Origin: Marinithermofilum abyssi
Lineage (GTDB): Bacteria; Bacillota; Bacilli; Thermoactinomycetales; DSM-45169
Direction: 5' to 3'
Length of the DNA stretch: 64,000 nt
Assembly: GCF_014641195.1 (NCBI RefSeq)
Contig: NZ_BMHQ01000005.1
Coordinates: forward strand, 186,001-250,000
Positions 8,516-17,284 of the stretch are shown in pieces; the stretch's first letter is position 1; the number at the start of each line of letters is the position of its first letter. A model generated the notes under the pieces. That model was given only the letters and a program-made list of their open reading frames with translations, was not told the DNA's origin and did not search any database. The translations under genes and the position numbers were made by a program.

Positions 8516-9100
8516 ATGTTTTCAAAAATCAAGCGCTTTTTTGATCCCGATCCCACTTCGGCGACCAGGGGAAACGATCGGGATGAAGAACGAAAACAGC
8601 TGTTGACGGAGGTTTCACGGTTGCAAAAAGAGAATGCCGAACTATCCGAACAGCTGAAGCGCCTGTCTTCTCACGAGGATGTCCATCATCACATACATAT
8701 CGAGTTTTTCTTGTACGATGCGAAAAATCACGATCAAACCTCCTATTCCGCAGAAGACATTCATCGTTTTCCCATGATGGGATTTACCTTTCATTTTCTC
8801 GACGAACAGTCACAAAAACACCGCCCGGAATGGCTGACCTATGTGTTGAAAGGGTTGGAGAACACCTTTGAGATGCTGAAAGTTCACACCCACCGGGTAG
8901 AAGAGCGAGAAGTCTACAGTCTATTTGTCGACCTGAAGCTGTATCCCCATATTGAGGTCAAAAAATGCATCTACCTGGTGTTTCAACAATTGTACCAATG
9001 GCAGCAACAACAGGCTGACCGGGTCTCGCTGCGGATCCATATCGGAGGCGATCATTTATACCAACAACTGTTGGAATCCCACGCGGAAACCGCATCATAA
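8516..9100 (+). CDS. Hypothetical protein with N-terminal coiled coil, 194 residues
   Basis: ATG 8516 is preceded by GAAGGAGG, and TATAAT at 8481-8486 could be its -10 box (the -35 is poor). Residues 20-50 form a charged coiled coil (LLTEVSRLQKENAELSEQL), followed by a histidine-rich strand (DVHHHIHIEFF) and an alpha/beta domain with LKVHTHRVEEREVYSLFVDL. No membrane segment and no recognised family. The His cluster might bind metal, but that is only a guess. A terminator follows at 9138. Confidence 0.65.
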   Translation: MFSKIKRFFDPDPTSATRGNDRDEERKQLLTEVSRLQKENAELSEQLKRLSSHEDVHHHIHIEFFLYDAKNHDQTSYSAEDIHRFPMMGFTFHFLDEQSQKHRPEWLTYVLKGLENTFEMLKVHTHRVEEREVYSLFVDLKLYPHIEVKKCIYLVFQQLYQWQQQQADRVSLRIHIGGDHLYQQLLESHAETAS

Positions 9101-9123
9101 AAAAAGACTTCCCAAAAGGGAAG
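9099..9123 (-). terminator. Terminator-like palindrome, copy 1
   Basis: ACTTCCCAAAAGGGAAGC with a T-run on the minus-strand side. The same 18-base palindrome occurs at 10208-10225, where the T-run is on the plus side. No minus-strand gene is seen that would need it here. Confidence 0.5.
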
Positions 9124-9137
9124 CGAGGTTAATGACA

Positions 9138-9180
9138 AACCCCAGCGAACCAAAAGGAATTCGGTCCGCTGGGGTGTTTG
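9138..9180 (+). terminator. Intrinsic terminator after the 8516 gene
   Basis: CCCCAGCG/CGCTGGGG stem with an inner ACC/GGT, followed by TGTTTGGTTTGG. The bases from here to 9395 show nothing else that I can support. Confidence 0.6.
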
Positions 9181-9395
9181 GTTTGGAAGAAAAATGAAAT
9201 TTGTCGAGAAAACAAGAAGTCGCGACCCGTTTTCGAGCCCCTGCTCCTTCCGATGGCGAAGCAGGAACAAGGTGAAGTGGATAGAAATTTTTTTACTCTT
9301 ACGAATAACAAAGCAGAATGGGAACCTACGTGAGCCCCTGATGGTCGTAATAAGGGAAGGGTGGAAACAGAATCCGCACGAAGGGATTGGTTCAT

Positions 9396-10076
9396 TTGAC
9401 AAAAGGTCGGGTTGTTTTTTTCGGTGTCACGGCGCTTTTAGTTGGTACGTTGGCTTATGTCGTTTGGACCTTTGCTCAGGGCTCAGGAAAACACGACAGT
9501 GCCCCCCTCCACGCGGGAAAATACGACCATGTCCCTCTCAACGAACGGTTAATTCATACCATACCGAAAGATAAACGTGATGACTTCAAAGGCGAGGACG
9601 CCAAAGATCTTCAGAAGCTGGATCAATTAACGTACCGGGACAGATTGCTCGTTCCTACCACCTTTTTTAATCCCGACTTTCTTAATGTGACACTGTGGCC
9701 GAATCCATCTAAAACTAGAACCCAGTTGATCATGGTATATGACAACCAACCAAATCCATATATTGATAATAAAATGGAGGATTTAGAGTATGGAAGAATC
9801 ATAGTGGATAACTTCCCGAATAATGGTTATAAACCATACAGCAAACACACAAAGACGCTTACGATCGCCGGCAAACCTATCGAAGTCCACTGGGAACTTG
9901 AAGAGCCAAACGAAGAACATTTGGAACATAGAATCTATACTGCTCAATTTACCCATCAGGGGTTGAACTACTCGGTTACTATCAATGAACTTTACCTTCA
10001 CTCGGATAAAAAAAAGGGTGAGCGAGAGTTCTTCCATATCCTCCGTTCCTTTAAACCTCTGCCACCTAATCGCTAA
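9396..10076 (+). CDS. Hypothetical membrane-anchored extracellular protein
   Basis: The likely start is TTG 9396, nine bases after AAGGGA; another in-frame TTG at 9387 sits too close to that site. Residues 5-27 (VVFFGVTALLVGTLAYVVW) form one membrane segment without a clear cleavage site, so the remainder is probably displayed outside. The body is soluble. Its last 60 residues (HRIYTAQFTHQGLNYSVTI, then EREFFHILRSF) weakly recall the end of DUF4367-type envelope proteins. No catalytic motif. Flanked by twin palindromes at 9104 and 10208, so it may be a recent gain. Confidence 0.6.
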   Translation: MTKGRVVFFGVTALLVGTLAYVVWTFAQGSGKHDSAPLHAGKYDHVPLNERLIHTIPKDKRDDFKGEDAKDLQKLDQLTYRDRLLVPTTFFNPDFLNVTLWPNPSKTRTQLIMVYDNQPNPYIDNKMEDLEYGRIIVDNFPNNGYKPYSKHTKTLTIAGKPIEVHWELEEPNEEHLEHRIYTAQFTHQGLNYSVTINELYLHSDKKKGEREFFHILRSFKPLPPNR

Positions 10077-10207
10077 CGATCCGTTGAAGACTTTCCTCAA
10101 CCAACACCTACTCATCTATATTCACAATGTACAATGTTCCCTGGTGATGGTTTCCGTGTGAAACATTCAATCCTAATCTGTTGACCTACTACTTTGTCAA
10201 CAGGCTC

Positions 10208-10232
10208 ACTTCCCAAAAGGGAAGCTTTTTTT
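10208..10232 (+). terminator. Intrinsic terminator after the 9396 gene
   Basis: ACTTCCC-AAAA-GGGAAGC followed by TTTTTTT on the plus strand. It has the same palindrome as at 9104 and lies directly next to the convergent yraN stop. Confidence 0.8.
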
Positions 10233-10233
10233 A

Positions 10234-10632
10234 TTAAAAGGCGCCTTCAATATGATCCACGCGGATGGGAGTATCTTCTGAAGACAACAGCACCGAGATC
10301 ACATCCAGCCGAAGGGGCAGATGGAAGAGCCGGCGGCTTTGGACATATTGCAACGCCAGCTTTCGCACCTGTTGCTGCTTTTGCATTCCGACCGATTGAA
10401 ACCCATAGCCGAATCGTGATCCCCGAGTGGTGCGCACTTCTACGATCACCAGGCCGGCCTCACATTGGGCAATGATATCCAACTCTCCTAATCGGCTGGC
10501 CCAGTTGGTATCCAGGATATGCCATCCTTTGTTCTCCAAAAAGCGGCGGGCGATCTCCTCACCGATCCTACCTGTCTCTTTGCGCCGATCCAACGGCCGT
10601 CTTTCCCGGCCCTGTTGCCTTTTCACCTGCAT
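10234..10632 (-). CDS. yraN: YraN/UPF0102 endonuclease-like protein
   Basis: 132 residues of the UPF0102 family, which has the Holliday-junction resolvase/restriction endonuclease-like fold. Visible motifs: GRIGEEIARRFLENKGWHIL, then the GELDIIA and VIVEVRTT strands, corresponding to the D...E-x-K-like active site (here E-V-R in place of E-V-K). Function in DNA processing is inferred; the family is poorly characterised. Start ATG 10632 overlaps the rnhB stop (TGATG), so the two are translationally coupled. Confidence 0.82.
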   Translation of the reverse strand: MQVKRQQGRERRPLDRRKETGRIGEEIARRFLENKGWHILDTNWASRLGELDIIAQCEAGLVIVEVRTTRGSRFGYGFQSVGMQKQQQVRKLALQYVQSRRLFHLPLRLDVISVLLSSEDTPIRVDHIEGAF

Positions 10633-11435
10633 CACCCCGTGGATTCCTGACTTTTCTCACCGTCCATAAGGGCGCGCACCGGCGCAAAGCTCTTCCGGTG
10701 CAAAGGGCAAGGGCCCCATTTGGCCAAGGCCGCCAAATGATCCGGCGTGCCATACCCCATATGCCGGTCAAACCCGTACTCTGGAAACTGCTGTGCCGCC
10801 TCCCGCATCCACTCATCCCGCGTCGTTTTGGCGATAATGGATGCTGCCGCGATGGAATGGCTGAGGGCATCCCCTTTGACGATGGGATGTTGCGCCATGG
10901 ACAGCCCCGGCACCTGTACCGCATCCAGCAAAAGTATGTCCGGCGCCGGCTGAAGATCTGCCACTGCACGTCGCATCGCCTCATAGGTGGCTTGTAGTAT
11001 ATTGATGTGGTCAATCGTCACCGCGTCCACGATTCCCACTCCGACGGCTGTTGCCTCTTGTAAAATGCGCTCCCGAAGAGCCAGTCGTTCTTCTTCGGTC
11101 AGCTTTTTCGAGTCGTTCAGTCCGGAAGCATCAAAATCTTCCGGCAATATGACAGCAGAAGCGACAACAGGACCGGCAAGCGGACCGCGTCCCGCTTCAT
11201 CCACTCCTGCAATCGCCTGAAATCCCTTTTGTCGGTATGTACGTTCAAACTGCCACATGGCTTCGATTCGGGCTGTTTCCCGACGCAGTCGTTCCTGTTG
11301 TCGCAAATAGCCCTGAGCCAGTTTTTGCACACCGGCCCGTTCGTCGCGGAGCAACGCCTGAATCCAGTCGTCGGTCACTCCAATTCCCTGGTTCAGGCGC
11401 TCCTTAATCTCACGTATCGTCCCCTTGACTTTCAT
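10632..11435 (-). CDS. rnhB: Ribonuclease HII
   Basis: 267 residues. RNase HII cleaves RNA in RNA-DNA hybrids and removes single misincorporated ribonucleotides. The catalytic acidic residues sit in GVDEAGRGPLAGPVVA (about residue 79), LNDSKKL, and LLDAVQVP with KGDALSHSIAAASIIAKTTR. The protein has the long N-terminal extension seen in Bacillus RnhB. Start 11435 is chosen for AGGAGGA seven bases upstream; it overlaps the rbgA end by 26 bases. Confidence 0.93.
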   Translation of the reverse strand: MKVKGTIREIKERLNQGIGVTDDWIQALLRDERAGVQKLAQGYLRQQERLRRETARIEAMWQFERTYRQKGFQAIAGVDEAGRGPLAGPVVASAVILPEDFDASGLNDSKKLTEEERLALRERILQEATAVGVGIVDAVTIDHINILQATYEAMRRAVADLQPAPDILLLDAVQVPGLSMAQHPIVKGDALSHSIAAASIIAKTTRDEWMREAAQQFPEYGFDRHMGYGTPDHLAALAKWGPCPLHRKSFAPVRALMDGEKSQESTG

Positions 11436-12312
11436 GGGCTTCCTCCTCTTCATCCTGCTCCCAGTCTTCCGGCAGCTCCAAGGAAACCCTCCCGATCCGG
11501 CCGGAGCGGAGATCCCGCAACACCACTTCCGCCGCTTTTTCCAAGTCCAGTTCGCCGCCTTTGCGCATGCAGCCCCGGCGGCTGCCCACTTCTTCGAGCA
11601 GGGCTAATGGATCCGACTCGGCTGTCGGCTTCAGTTTATAACGCTCTTCCAGCAGGGAGCCATACCGACTAGCCAAGTATTCCAATAAAAACAAGGCCAC
11701 TTCCTCCACTGGAAGGATATCCTCGCGGATAGCACCACTGACGGCCAAACGCAGACCTACCCGGCGGTCTTCAAACTTGGGCCACAGGATTCCCGGGGTA
11801 TCCAGCAACTCCAACCCATTTCCAACCCGAATCCACTGTTGAGAGCGGGTTACGCCCGGACGGTCGCCGGTTTTGGCGGCACTTCTTCCCGCCAACCGGT
11901 TAATGAGTGCAGATTTGCCCACGTTGGGCACCCCCAGCACCATCGCCCGGATCCGGCGACGCCGAATCCCTTTCTTCTCCATGTCTTCAAACTTATCCTT
12001 CATCAGATCCTGGCTGACCGCAGTGATCTTTTTGATTCCTTTTCCCGACAAGGTATCGATGGGAAGCACCTGGATATCGTTGGCACGGAAATGCTCGCTC
12101 CATGCCCGGGTCGCTTCCGGATCTGCCAGATCGCTTTTGGTAAGCAAAATGACGCGCGGCTTGCGACGCACCAGCTCATCAATCATCGGATTGCGGCTGG
12201 ACAAAGGTAAACGGGCATCGAGCAACTCGAATACCATATCCACTTGCTTCAGCTTTTCCTCTACCTGTCGGCGTGCTTTGGCCATATGGCCGGGAAACCA
12301 TTGAATCGCCAT
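11410..12312 (-). CDS. rbgA: Ribosome biogenesis GTPase RbgA (YlqF)
   Basis: 300 residues beginning MAIQWFPGHMAKARRQVEE, the classic RbgA start. The GTPase motifs are circularly permuted: G4 LTKSDLAD (about residue 60) precedes G1 GVPNVGKSALINRLAG (about 125) and G3 DTPGILWP (about 175). RbgA drives late 50S assembly. ATG 12312 has AGGTGA upstream; a GTG nine bases earlier is less likely. It lies between lepB and rnhB as in Bacillus. Confidence 0.94.
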   Translation of the reverse strand: MAIQWFPGHMAKARRQVEEKLKQVDMVFELLDARLPLSSRNPMIDELVRRKPRVILLTKSDLADPEATRAWSEHFRANDIQVLPIDTLSGKGIKKITAVSQDLMKDKFEDMEKKGIRRRRIRAMVLGVPNVGKSALINRLAGRSAAKTGDRPGVTRSQQWIRVGNGLELLDTPGILWPKFEDRRVGLRLAVSGAIREDILPVEEVALFLLEYLASRYGSLLEERYKLKPTAESDPLALLEEVGSRRGCMRKGGELDLEKAAEVVLRDLRSGRIGRVSLELPEDWEQDEEEEAHESQGDDT

Positions 12313-12333
12313 GATTTTCACCTGCTTCGACTG

Positions 12334-12888
12334 CTACCACAAAAACGAAAAGTCACTGAGCGGCCAGAAGATGACATCGGCCCGGCCGACTACCTGGTCC
12401 ATCGACACCGGTCCGAACTCCCGGCTGTCGCTGCTGTTCATCCGATTATCCCCCATGACAAAAATATGCCCGGGGGGAACCTCAACCGGACCGAAGTCCG
12501 CCGTCCGGTTTCCCTCATCCACGTAGGGCTCGTCGATACTCCTTCCGTCCACTCGCACTATGTTGTTCTGCGCAGATACGACTTGTCCGGGCAAAGCGAT
12601 CACACGCTTGATGTAATCTTTTTTCGACGTGGCGTGAAAAACCACAATCTCACCTTTTTCCGGTGCGCGAAACTGATAGATCAACTTGTTGACGATGACC
12701 AAATCGCCGTCATGCAAGGTGGACAACATCGAGGGACCCGAAACGCTGAAGGGCTCAAACACAAAATAGCGAATAACCATTGCCAGTACGATCGCAATGG
12801 CCAGCGCCTGAACCCATTCCCACGCTTCGTTCCGGTCCCGCCTGCGACGTCGTCCGTGTCTGGCGGAACGGGGGATGAACTCGCTCAT
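12334..12888 (-). CDS. lepB: Signal peptidase I
   Basis: 184 residues. A basic N-terminus is followed by one membrane segment (about 26-44, ALAIAIVLAMVIRYFVF). Catalytic serine in SGPSMLSTL (about residue 52), catalytic lysine in IKRVIALPG (about 93), and family box GDNRMNSSDSREFG. It cleaves signal peptides from secreted preproteins at the outer face of the membrane. SD AGGAGGAG precedes ATG. Located between rplS and rbgA, the order known for many Bacillales. Confidence 0.94.
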   Translation of the reverse strand: MSEFIPRSARHGRRRRRDRNEAWEWVQALAIAIVLAMVIRYFVFEPFSVSGPSMLSTLHDGDLVIVNKLIYQFRAPEKGEIVVFHATSKKDYIKRVIALPGQVVSAQNNIVRVDGRSIDEPYVDEGNRTADFGPVEVPPGHIFVMGDNRMNSSDSREFGPVSMDQVVGRADVIFWPLSDFSFLW

Positions 12889-12951
12889 GAAGCTCCTCCT
12901 GACTATCGCAATACCAACACCACAATGGAGAGTTTTCAGAAAGAAAGCGAC

Positions 12952-12977
12952 AAAAGGGCTTGTTTCCCAAGCCCTTG
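12952..12977 (-). terminator. Hairpin terminator after rplS
   Basis: AAGGGCTT-GGGAAAC-AAGCCCTT then TTGTC on the minus strand. The T-run is short, so read-through into lepB is likely. Confidence 0.5.
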
Positions 12978-12983
12978 AAAGTC

Positions 12984-13331
12984 TTACCGATGGATTTCTT
13001 TAATTCGAGCGGCTTTCCCGCGCAGTTTGCGGAGATAGTACAGTTTGGCACGGCGCACTTTCCCGCGGCGCACCACCTCGATCTTGTCGATCCGGGGGGA
13101 ATGCAGCGGGAAGGTACGTTCCACACCGACACCGTAGGACATTTTCCGAACGGTGAAGGTCTCGGAAATGCCACCGCCGCGACGTTGGATTACCACGCCC
13201 TCAAATACCTGAATCCGCTCACGCTGACCTTCCACAACTTTCACATGAACACGCACAGTGTCCCCCGCACGAAACTCGGGAATGTCATTGCGCAGTTGTT
13301 CTTGGGTGATTTCACGTACTACCGGATGCAT
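12984..13331 (-). CDS. rplS: 50S ribosomal protein L19
   Basis: 115 residues, full length. L19 markers: [49 protein letters not shown] and [14 protein letters not shown]. It binds at the 30S-50S interface. SD AAAGGAGGAG. It has its own promoter and a short leader hairpin downstream of trmD. Confidence 0.97.
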   Translation of the reverse strand: MHPVVREITQEQLRNDIPEFRAGDTVRVHVKVVEGQRERIQVFEGVVIQRRGGGISETFTVRKMSYGVGVERTFPLHSPRIDKIEVVRRGKVRRAKLYYLRKLRGKAARIKEIHR

Positions 13332-13384
13332 AGCGTTCTCCTCCTTTCCTAGCTATATTCATTTATCCGCATGATTTCAATTCC

Positions 13385-13438
13385 CTCGAGCCCATCGAGC
13401 ACAAAAAACATTGTAACACATGCCCGAAGTGAAAACAA
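13385..13438 (-). promoter_or_regulatory. rplS promoter and leader hairpin
   Basis: -35 TTGTTT (13433-13438), 17-base spacer and extended -10 TGTTACAAT (hexamer 13410-13415). The transcript then folds CTCGA-TGGGC-TCGAG near 13385-13400. The position fits an L19-type ribosomal protein leader, but I cannot confirm a family match. Confidence 0.65.
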
Positions 13439-14188
13439 TCAGCGGTCAAGCCCCCTCGCCTGTTTCTCCAGTTCCTGCAAAAACGCTCGGTCCTTCGGGG
13501 TGAGGGAAGCGGTCTTCAGGAGATCCGGACGGCGCTCCCAGGTACGGCGAAGAGATTCCTTACGACGCCATTCTTCGATCTGTTGATGGTGTCCCGACAG
13601 GAGAACATCCGGAACTTTCATCCCGCGAAACTCCGCCGGGCGGGTGTATTGCGGATACTCCAACAACCCCGTGGCAAAGGAGTCATCCTCAGCAGACGTT
13701 TGATTCCCCAGCACGCCGGGAATCAAACGGATCACACTGTCCATCACCACCATTGCCGGCAGCTCGCCGCCCGTCAGCACATAATCCCCAATGGAGATTT
13801 CTTCATCCACCAGATGCTGACGGACACGTTCGTCAAACCCTTCATAGTGGCCGCACATCAGTATGATCCGGGGATGCTTGGCCAATTGCTCCGCTTTTTG
13901 CTGAGTCAAGGTAGTTCCCTGGGGGCTCATCAACACCACGGGCGGCCGCTCCGTTTCACCGCCGACGAGATCCTCTACGGCACGAAACAACGGTTCCGGT
14001 TTGAGCACCATGCCGCCGCCGCCCCCGTAAGGCATGTCGTCTACCGTGCGGTGCTTATCGGTGCTGTATTTCCGGAAATTGACGATATGAGCTTCGACCA
14101 ATCCCCGGTCAATCGCCCGCTTCATGATGCTGGAGGAAAGAAACCCCTCAAACATCTCTGGAAACAATGTCAGAACGTCGAAACGCAT
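13439..14188 (-). CDS. trmD: tRNA (guanine37-N1)-methyltransferase TrmD
   Basis: 249 residues of the trefoil-knot SPOUT methyltransferase that methylates G37 of tRNAs using S-adenosylmethionine. Markers: [16 protein letters not shown] at the start, [14 protein letters not shown], the knot strands [13 protein letters not shown] and [16 protein letters not shown] (about residue 115-140), and the linker ending in [14 protein letters not shown]. Ten bases separate it from rimM. Confidence 0.97.
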   Translation of the reverse strand: MRFDVLTLFPEMFEGFLSSSIMKRAIDRGLVEAHIVNFRKYSTDKHRTVDDMPYGGGGGMVLKPEPLFRAVEDLVGGETERPPVVLMSPQGTTLTQQKAEQLAKHPRIILMCGHYEGFDERVRQHLVDEEISIGDYVLTGGELPAMVVMDSVIRLIPGVLGNQTSAEDDSFATGLLEYPQYTRPAEFRGMKVPDVLLSGHHQQIEEWRRKESLRRTWERRPDLLKTASLTPKDRAFLQELEKQARGLDR

Positions 14189-14197
14189 GGTCTCACC

Positions 14198-14725
14198 TCA
14201 GCTATCCAGCCCCTCCATCCACTGGATCACCACGTGTTTGGCATCCACATCGACTTCTTTCACAACATCATCGATGTAGGGGATGAGGAGCTCACGGCCG
14301 CCTTTTTCCGGGCGAACCACCCAGACATCATTGGCTCCCGTTTCCAGGACATCGGTGATTTTACCGAGGCTTCGACCTTCTGTGGTGACGACCTCACAAC
14401 CGATGATTTCAAAGAAATAATATTCCCCTTCTTCACTTTCCACGGTGTCCGAGCGGTCCACCACCAACTGGCCTCCTTTGTAAGGCTCTGCTTGGTTGAT
14501 GTTATCCCACTCCCGGAACTTGAGAAGCAACCCTTTTTTATGATTGCGGCAGTGTTCCACCGTCAGCGGAATCGGCTCGTTTAAGCCGGGATGCCTTAAA
14601 AGAAGCCTGGCACCGGGGGCAAAACGAATCTCGGGAAAATCGGTCCGGGGGGTGACCCGAACCTCCCCGCGAATTCCGTGGGTATTGTTGATGTCTGCTA
14701 CGATCAACCAGTCCGGTTCACGCAA
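14198..14725 (-). CDS. rimM: Ribosome maturation factor RimM
   Basis: 175 residues from TTG 14725, chosen because AAAGGAGG lies eight bases upstream and the protein then begins close to the family start (LREPDWLIVADINNTHGIRG). The N-terminal RimM barrel contains THGIRGEVRV. The C-terminal PRC-barrel contains YYFFEIIGCEV and LLIPYIDDVVKEVDVDAK. RimM helps assemble the 30S head with S19. Longer in-frame starts would overlap khpA and are unlikely. Confidence 0.92.
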   Translation of the reverse strand: MREPDWLIVADINNTHGIRGEVRVTPRTDFPEIRFAPGARLLLRHPGLNEPIPLTVEHCRNHKKGLLLKFREWDNINQAEPYKGGQLVVDRSDTVESEEGEYYFFEIIGCEVVTTEGRSLGKITDVLETGANDVWVVRPEKGGRELLIPYIDDVVKEVDVDAKHVVIQWMEGLDS

Positions 14726-14765
14726 GCCCCCGTCCTCCTTTCCGCAAATCAGGGACCGCGCCCGT

Positions 14766-14996
14766 TCAGGAAACAATCTCCACCACGACCCGTTGCTTTT
14801 CCTTTACCGCCGCGGCTCCCACCACCGTACGGAGCGCTTTGGCGATTCGGCCTTGTTTGCCGATCACTTTGCCCATATCCTCCGGTGCGACGGAGAGCTC
14901 AAACACGATGGCTTGATCCCCGGCCCGCTCGCGGACGCGAACCTGTTCCGGGTGATCCACCAGTGCTTTGGCGATCACTTCGATCAGTTCCTTCAC
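14766..14996 (-). CDS. khpA: KH-domain RNA-binding protein KhpA (YlqC)
   Basis: 76 residues: a single type II KH domain with the GxxG loop in GKVIGKQGRIAKALRTVV. KhpA acts with KhpB in RNA binding that affects cell elongation and division in Gram-positive bacteria. It lies between rpsP and rimM as in Bacillus ylqC. Confidence 0.92.
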   Translation of the reverse strand: MKELIEVIAKALVDHPEQVRVRERAGDQAIVFELSVAPEDMGKVIGKQGRIAKALRTVVGAAAVKEKQRVVVEIVS

Positions 14997-15036
14997 AACC
15001 AGTCCCCCTTACGCCTGAGGGGAATCAGGCAGGGTT

Positions 15037-15309
15037 TTATTTCTGGTTTTTCATTTCGTGCAGTTTCTTCATGATCCCTTCTTTACGGAACAGGTTACGG
15101 ACGGTATCCGACGGTTGAGCGCCGGTGTTCAGCCATTTCAGGGCCTTGTCTTCGTCGATTTTCACCTGAGCCGGTTGGGTCAACGGGTTGTAGTACCCGA
15201 TTTCTTCGATAAAACGACCGTCACGGGGTGCGCGGGAATCCGCCACGACCACGCGGTAGAAAGGCGCTTTTTTGGCACCCATGCGCTTCAGACGAATTTT
15301 TACTGCCAT
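15037..15309 (-). CDS. rpsP: 30S ribosomal protein S16
   Basis: 90 residues with the S16 start [20 protein letters not shown], then [20 protein letters not shown] and the late [33 protein letters not shown] upstream. It lies 35 bases after ffh in the classic ffh-rpsP-khpA-rimM-trmD order. Confidence 0.97.
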   Translation of the reverse strand: MAVKIRLKRMGAKKAPFYRVVVADSRAPRDGRFIEEIGYYNPLTQPAQVKIDEDKALKWLNTGAQPSDTVRNLFRKEGIMKKLHEMKNQK

Positions 15310-15344
15310 TTGCTTTCACCTCCCTATCAGGATGAACATCTTAT

Positions 15345-16694
15345 CTATTGCATAAACGGAAAACGAAATCCGCGACGCTTTTTCTTGCCGCCCTTGGACA
15401 TGGCAGAAAACTTTTTCATCATCTTCTTCATGTCCGTAAACTGCTTGATCAGGCGGTTGACGTCCTGAACCGTCGTCCCGCTTCCCGCCGCAATCCGCTT
15501 TCTGCGGCTGGCGTTAATGATTTCAGGCTGCTGTTTTTCCTCCCTGGTCATGGAGCGGATGATCGCTTCCACTTTGGTCAGCTGCTTTTCATCCACTTGC
15601 AGGTTTTTCATTCCTTTCATCTGCCCCATGCCCGGCATCATGCCGAGGAGTTCATCCAGCGGCCCCATGTTGCGCACCTGTTCCAGCTGATCCAGAAAAT
15701 CATCAAAGGTAAACTGCTGGGTGCGTATTTTCTTTTCCAGGGCCCGCGCCTTTTCTTCATCCACGTTGGCCTGGGCCTTCTCGATCAGGGTGAGCACATC
15801 ACCCATGCCGAGAATCCGGGAAGCCATCCGGTCCGGATGGAACGGCTCCAGCGCATCTACTTTCTCGCCCATCCCGGCAAACTTCACCGGACGGTCGGTG
15901 ACCGCTTTGACGGAGAGTGCTGCACCACCACGGGTATCGCCGTCCAGCTTGGTCAGCACGACACCGGTCAGCTCCAGCTCCCGATTGAAGCTCTCCGCCA
16001 CATTGACGGCATCCTGACCCGTCATAGCATCTACCACCAACAGAATTTCATCGGGTTTCACCTTTTCACGGATCGCCTTCAACTCGTCCATCATGTTCTC
16101 ATCGATATGAAGGCGTCCGGCAGTGTCGATCAAAACCACATCGTGGCCTTCCTCTTTGGCGCGGGCAACCCCTTCTTCGGCGATCCGAACAGGGTTTTCT
16201 TTATCCCCTAGGGAGAAAACCGGCAACCCGATCTGCTCACCCAACACTTCCAACTGCCGGATCGCTGCCGGGCGGTATACGTCCGCCGCTACCAACAGCG
16301 GACGGCGGTTTTGCTTTTTACTGAGATAATGCGCCAGCTTCCCGGTGGTGGTCGTTTTACCGGCCCCTTGCAGACCCACCATCATGATGACGGAAGGCTT
16401 AGACTTGAGCTCCAGTTTGCTCTGCTCGCCGCCCATCAGCCGGGTCAACTCTTCATTGACCACCTTGATTACTTGCTGACCGGGAGTTAAGCTTTTCAGC
16501 ACTTCCTGTCCGACGGCCCGCTCCCGCACTTTGGCGATAAAATCCTTCACCACTTTGTAGTTGACGTCAGCCTCCAGGAGTGCGAGACGCACTTCGCGCA
16601 TCGCTTCTTTTACATCCGCTTCGCTCACTTTGCCTTTGCCGCGCAATTTCTGCAAGGCAGATTGGAGCCTTTCGGACAAACCTTCAAATGCCAT
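15345..16694 (-). CDS. ffh: Signal recognition particle protein Ffh
   Basis: 449 residues. N and G domains: MVGLQGAGKTTTTGKLA (G1, about residue 105), VLIDTAGRLHIDE (G3) and VLTKLDGDTRGGAALS (G4). A methionine-rich M domain follows (LGMMPGMGQMKGMKN, RKRIAAGSGTTVQDVNRLI) that binds SRP RNA and signal sequences. It acts with FtsY, encoded 600 bases upstream, to target membrane proteins. Confidence 0.97.
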   Translation of the reverse strand: MAFEGLSERLQSALQKLRGKGKVSEADVKEAMREVRLALLEADVNYKVVKDFIAKVRERAVGQEVLKSLTPGQQVIKVVNEELTRLMGGEQSKLELKSKPSVIMMVGLQGAGKTTTTGKLAHYLSKKQNRRPLLVAADVYRPAAIRQLEVLGEQIGLPVFSLGDKENPVRIAEEGVARAKEEGHDVVLIDTAGRLHIDENMMDELKAIREKVKPDEILLVVDAMTGQDAVNVAESFNRELELTGVVLTKLDGDTRGGAALSVKAVTDRPVKFAGMGEKVDALEPFHPDRMASRILGMGDVLTLIEKAQANVDEEKARALEKKIRTQQFTFDDFLDQLEQVRNMGPLDELLGMMPGMGQMKGMKNLQVDEKQLTKVEAIIRSMTREEKQQPEIINASRRKRIAAGSGTTVQDVNRLIKQFTDMKKMMKKFSAMSKGGKKKRRGFRFPFMQ

Positions 16695-16730
16695 CGTGCC
16701 GCCTCCCTTGGAGTGTTTTCGTGCCGCCGG

Positions 16731-17060
16731 TCAATCCAGATCCATCAGCCCATCCAGCAATGTTTGGACATCTTTTGCTACTGTTGTTCCGTCCACTTTG
16801 GCTGCGATTTGTTCGGCGATCTCTTGCCGGCGCCGATGTTTCTCCACTAAATGGAGTCGGTTCTCCAGGTCTTCCAAAGCGGTTTGCGCCCGTTTGACAG
16901 CTTCAAACACGGCTTGGCGGGAGATCCCGAAATGTTCGGCGATCTCACCCAATGACCAGTCTTCGTGATAATACAGCTCCATCATCATCCGCTGTTTATC
17001 GGTCAAAAGCGGAGCATAAAAGTCATAGAGCAAATTGACGCGTGTCGTCTTGTCCAGCAC
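16731..17060 (-). CDS. ylxM: YlxM/p13-like helix-turn-helix protein
   Basis: 109 residues from GTG 17060 (GAGGTG upstream), giving a start like Bacillus YlxM (LDKTTRVNLLYDFYAPLLT). A sigma-70 region-4-like HTH is seen in SLGEIAEHFGISRQAVFEAV (about residues 41-60). The family precedes ffh in Firmicutes and is thought to modulate SRP function or expression; the exact role is unclear. It is preceded by a strong promoter. Confidence 0.9.
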   Translation of the reverse strand: MLDKTTRVNLLYDFYAPLLTDKQRMMMELYYHEDWSLGEIAEHFGISRQAVFEAVKRAQTALEDLENRLHLVEKHRRRQEIAEQIAAKVDGTTVAKDVQTLLDGLMDLD

Positions 17061-17111
17061 TCGGGCCACCTCGCAAACAGGCGTCAAGGAAAACCGCTTT
17101 ACACAATGAGT

Positions 17112-17140
17112 ATCATATCGGATCGCGGAGTCAGTGTCAA
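17112..17140 (-). promoter_or_regulatory. Sigma-A promoter of ylxM-ffh
   Basis: TTGACA (17135-17140), 17-base spacer, TATGAT (17112-17117) on the minus strand. This is a near-consensus housekeeping promoter driving the SRP/ribosomal protein operon. Confidence 0.87.
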
Positions 17141-17167
17141 GGGATTTACCTTGAAAGGGTCAAATTC

Positions 17168-17205
17168 GAAAAAGTCGCTGCAGAACACAAGCTCTCGTTT
17201 GCAGC
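17168..17205 (-). terminator. Probable terminator after ftsY
   Basis: GCTGCA/TGCAGC stem with an inner AAC/GTT, then GACTTTTTCG on the minus strand, just upstream of the ylxM promoter. Confidence 0.55.
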
Positions 17206-17284
17206 ATACTCTCCAGTCTGTGTACAGAAAAAGAATGCACGGCCTTTGAAGGACGTACACCGGCCGGCACCTGTGTCCATCACT

